The notes below the pieces were generated by a model, which ran no database searches, was not told the DNA's origin, and was given only the letters and a program-made list of their open reading frames with translations. The position numbers and the translations under genes are program-made. Of a stretch of DNA of 25,563 nucleotides, positions 11,801 to 25,563 are shown in pieces. Positions within the stretch are counted from its first letter, which is position 1. The number at the start of each line of letters is the position of its first letter. Origin of the DNA: Phoronis australis (lineage: Eukaryota > Phoronida > Phoronidae); contig NMRA01000121.1 of the NCBI GenBank assembly GCA_002633005.1, positions 104,314 to 129,876 on the forward strand, in the 5' to 3' direction.

Positions 11801-12143
11801 AATTAAACACATCGACAACCTCCTAAGGTGTTCCTCTATGCGCAAAAGGTATTTGTAACAACGTGACTTTGATGGTTTAGTCGGTGCGAGGCATAATTCG
11901 CCGAAAAGCTTCCGGCGTACAGAGCGCCTATAGCCTCTACATCGCCTCTGCTTCGGGCCAACAGAGGCGATGGTCATTGCCTAAGGACGCCTGTGCGTCA
12001 AATAACCGCACGGATTACATGACCAAACAAGAGAAGGGCTCCGCGTTCCGTCATATTATATTAATGAATGTACTGCAGATTCACCAAATTCCCAATATCA
12101 TAATTAAAAGAAAAACTCACCTTTTCTTTGGTAAAATGTTCAT
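2585..12143 (-). CDS. LENG1: LENG1 orthologue, complete, seven coding exons
   Basis: The joined minus-strand exons (12143-12121, 8745-8646, 7692-7549, 5521-5404, 4059-3987, 3221-3122, 2857-2585) total 831 nt, encoding 276 residues plus stop; human LENG1 is about 264. All junctions are GT/AG and all phases agree. The protein starts [20 protein letters not shown], which is the LENG1 start and the CIR_N domain (about residues 8-44) shared with CIR1 and CWC25. Then come a charged [13 protein letters not shown] helix and LTYLGQ (about 115-125), a PWYFKPP motif with an acidic run, a Lys/His-rich basic stretch (about 170-205), an [10 protein letters not shown] helix and the conserved RRYNSQFNP tail. 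Low complexity and basic content suggest a nuclear protein; CIR_N proteins are associated with splicing and transcriptional repression, but the molecular role of LENG1 is poorly defined. No canonical AATAAA lies close downstream; the nearest on this strand is at 1562-1567. The gene is divergent from NSMAF, 115 bp between start codons. Confidence 0.95.
3122..3221 (-). CDS. LENG1: LENG1 coding exon 6
   Basis: Reads [20 protein letters not shown] and then [13 protein letters not shown], between acceptor CTTACAG and donor GTAATT. It corresponds to the family segment with DPL..M..HLGKKR. The basic cluster KKRKK is a candidate nuclear localisation signal. Confidence 0.92.
3562..3590. repeat. Perfect 12-bp inverted repeat
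   Basis: ACTGGTCATGTT (3562-3573), a 5-base spacer and its exact complement (3579-3590). In LENG1 intron 5; would form a stable hairpin in DNA or RNA. Function unknown. Confidence 0.75.
3722..3895. repeat. Dispersed repeat, copy 2
   Basis: Second diverged copy of the family at 1792-1980, in the same orientation, inside LENG1 intron 5. Confidence 0.5.
3987..4059 (-). CDS. LENG1: LENG1 coding exon 5
   Basis: Reads [20 protein letters not shown] and PDA, with acceptor TTTTTCAG and donor GTTAGT. The PWY motif is conserved in the family. It is a 73-nt exon that no ORF search would call. Confidence 0.93.
4511..5150. repeat. 20-bp minisatellite in LENG1 intron 4
   Basis: About 32 tandem units near ACACTATGCACTGTACTCAA, with frequent single-base variants (TATGCA/TACACA, TCAA/TCGA/TTGA). 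Because 20 is not a multiple of three, a frame reads three different registers and repeats every 60 nt, which creates spurious proteins rich in HYALYSNT-like words. No coding role is supported. Confidence 0.95.
5404..5521 (-). CDS. LENG1: LENG1 coding exon 4
   Basis: Contains [20 protein letters not shown] then [12 protein letters not shown], the best conserved helix of LENG1. Donor GTAAGC follows a single base (A) that exon 5 completes to Thr, giving ECQTEKPWY. The acceptor could be TTGTAG (used here) or an in-frame AACAG 13 bp downstream, which would remove four residues. Confidence 0.9.
5791..6092. repeat. 37-bp minisatellite in LENG1 intron 3
   Basis: Eight complete units starting at 5791, 5828, 5865, 5901, 5938, 5975, 6012 and 6049, then a 7-base partial unit. 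Units begin AGTAAGCAGTCCATTG and end CTTCACTAGCCC; one is 36 bp. Units are nearly identical, so the array is young or homogenised. Confidence 0.95.
6093..7548. other. Rest of LENG1 intron 3
   Basis: No coding signal; the short open frames here have no recognisable motif. A segment near 6480-6560 resembles the last 60 bases of the window, suggesting an old interspersed repeat. Confidence 0.5.
7549..7692 (-). CDS. LENG1: LENG1 coding exon 3
   Basis: 48 codons in phase 0, starting [14 protein letters not shown] and ending [11 protein letters not shown], between acceptor TTCTCAG and donor GTGAGT. The first half matches the family QQEARTEFLRKKA segment; the second half is poorly conserved except for the INFF-type motif. 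Confidence 0.92.
7693..8645. other. LENG1 intron 2
   Basis: AT-rich intronic sequence with one N at 8180. I see no repeat or gene inside it. Confidence 0.6.
8646..8745 (-). CDS. LENG1: LENG1 coding exon 2 (CIR_N domain)
   Basis: After acceptor TTTCAG, one base completes Ser and 33 codons follow, reading [20 protein letters not shown] and on to VALA, then donor GTGAG. This is the core of the CIR_N domain, very close to vertebrate LENG1. Confidence 0.95.
9005..9125. repeat. Diverged relative of the foldback-element arm
   Basis: Runs parallel to 11218-11320: CTTTTGC.CATAGA, then GGA.AC..C..TTAGGAG, GATGT.TTTAA, and CTC.AACAAATACT occur in the same order with clear divergence. It appears to be an old copy of the arm of the element at 11083-11984. 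Confidence 0.55.
9798..11995. mobile_element. hAT-like non-autonomous DNA transposon, interrupted by a second element
   Basis: Ends are CACAGGC at 9798 and GCCTGTG at 11995. The left terminal ~105 bp (CACAGGCATCCTCAGCTTCTG with CCACGGGTGCTTCACTTC further in) is matched in inverted orientation by 10985-11082. Flanks CATCAAAT (9790-9797) and CGTCAAAT (11996-12003) form an 8-bp target duplication with one mismatch, the size made by hAT elements. Removing the insertion at 11083-11984 and its 7-bp duplication leaves about 1.29 kb. No transposase motif is visible in the interior. In LENG1 intron 1. Confidence 0.75.
11083..11984. mobile_element. 902-bp foldback transposon with 273-bp inverted arms, nested
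   Basis: Arms 11083-11355 and 11712-11984 are reverse complements with a single visible mismatch. Termini are TTAGGCAATG and CATTGCCTAA. It is bounded by exact direct repeats GGACGCC (11076-11082 and 11985-11991), a 7-bp target duplication, and sits close to the right end of the older element 9798-11995. Each arm carries a hairpin (stem CATCGCCTCTG / CAGAGGCGATG). The identical peptide read from both strands here is an arm artefact. The interior (11356-11711) has no transposase; superfamily unassigned. Confidence 0.9.
12121..12143 (-). CDS. LENG1: LENG1 coding exon 1
   Basis: Encodes MNILPKK plus two bases of the next codon, then donor GTGAG. The start context has A at -3. It is too short for an ORF search and was found from the family's conserved first residues; the phase fits exon 2, whose first base completes Ser. 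Confidence 0.93.
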
Positions 12144-12258
12144 TTTTCACATCAAACCTGCCTTTCCAGCAGCAGACCGCCACAACAAACCGAGAACGAG
12201 GCACCAATGACATGTCAATTTCCTACCTCCTAACCCAAGAGACCAATTGCTTCCGGAA
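12144..12258. promoter_or_regulatory. Shared bidirectional promoter / 5' UTR of LENG1 and NSMAF
   Basis: Only 115 bp separate the two start codons, so core promoter and both 5' UTR starts must sit here unless upstream non-coding exons exist. Visible elements are CCAAT at 12204-12208 and 12243-12247 and the palindrome TTCCGGAA at 12251-12258, an ETS/GABP-type site that abuts the NSMAF ATG. There is no TATA box. ETS sites without TATA are typical of divergent housekeeping promoters. Transcription start sites are not visible from sequence. Confidence 0.7.

Positions 12259-25563
<13,305 letters not shown>

Noticed and set aside
11090-11977. Identical ~100-residue peptide on both strands (11090-11410 plus, 11977-11669 minus) and the [10 protein letters not shown] frames
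   Set aside because: They arise from the 273-bp inverted arms of the foldback element read from each end; no family similarity.

Overview
The window is eukaryotic nuclear DNA, AT-rich, with short exons separated by long introns that are heavily invaded by transposons and minisatellites. It most likely comes from a marine invertebrate: the proteins are clearly animal, but introns are short by vertebrate standards and the repeat types (a degenerate non-LTR tail, miniature inverted-repeat elements, a Helentron-like element with a CCGT microsatellite) are typical of marine invertebrates. The exact phylum cannot be fixed from sequence alone.

Two genes explain all the coding sequence I can support, and they lie head to head. 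On the minus strand, a complete LENG1 orthologue (CIR_N-domain nuclear protein) is built from seven coding exons between 12143 and 2585. Every exon joins in phase to give 276 residues. On the plus strand, the 5' part of an NSMAF/FAN orthologue (BEACH/WD-repeat adaptor of the TNF receptor, neutral sphingomyelinase pathway) starts at 12259 and runs off the right edge. It reads from the initiator through the GRAM/PH-like region to the first residues of the BEACH domain. The two start codons are only 115 bp apart, so the genes probably share a bidirectional promoter. It holds two CCAAT boxes and a palindromic ETS-type site touching the NSMAF start codon.

Layout: 1-600 no gene; 660-1006 decayed non-LTR retrotransposon tail; 1007-2584 no gene; 2585-12143 LENG1, whose introns hold a 20-bp minisatellite, a 37-bp minisatellite and a nested pair of DNA transposons; 12144-12258 shared promoter; 12259-24996 NSMAF exons. 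Inside NSMAF, about 3 kb carrying exons 2-4 is present twice in tandem (12589-16368 and 16370-19337). The copies meet at a single N, and only the first carries an 821-bp TA-flanked transposon. This looks more like two haplotypes placed end to end than a true duplication, although the duplicated exons total 237 nt and would splice in frame. Further right are a 26-bp minisatellite made of splice-acceptor-like units ending at the real exon 6 acceptor, a 1.36-kb TA-flanked inverted-repeat element, and a Helentron-like element.

Most long open frames in the window are chance frames in introns, tandem repeats or transposon arms. I saw no tRNA, rRNA, CRISPR array or prokaryotic feature. The two genes have no known joint pathway; their link here is positional.
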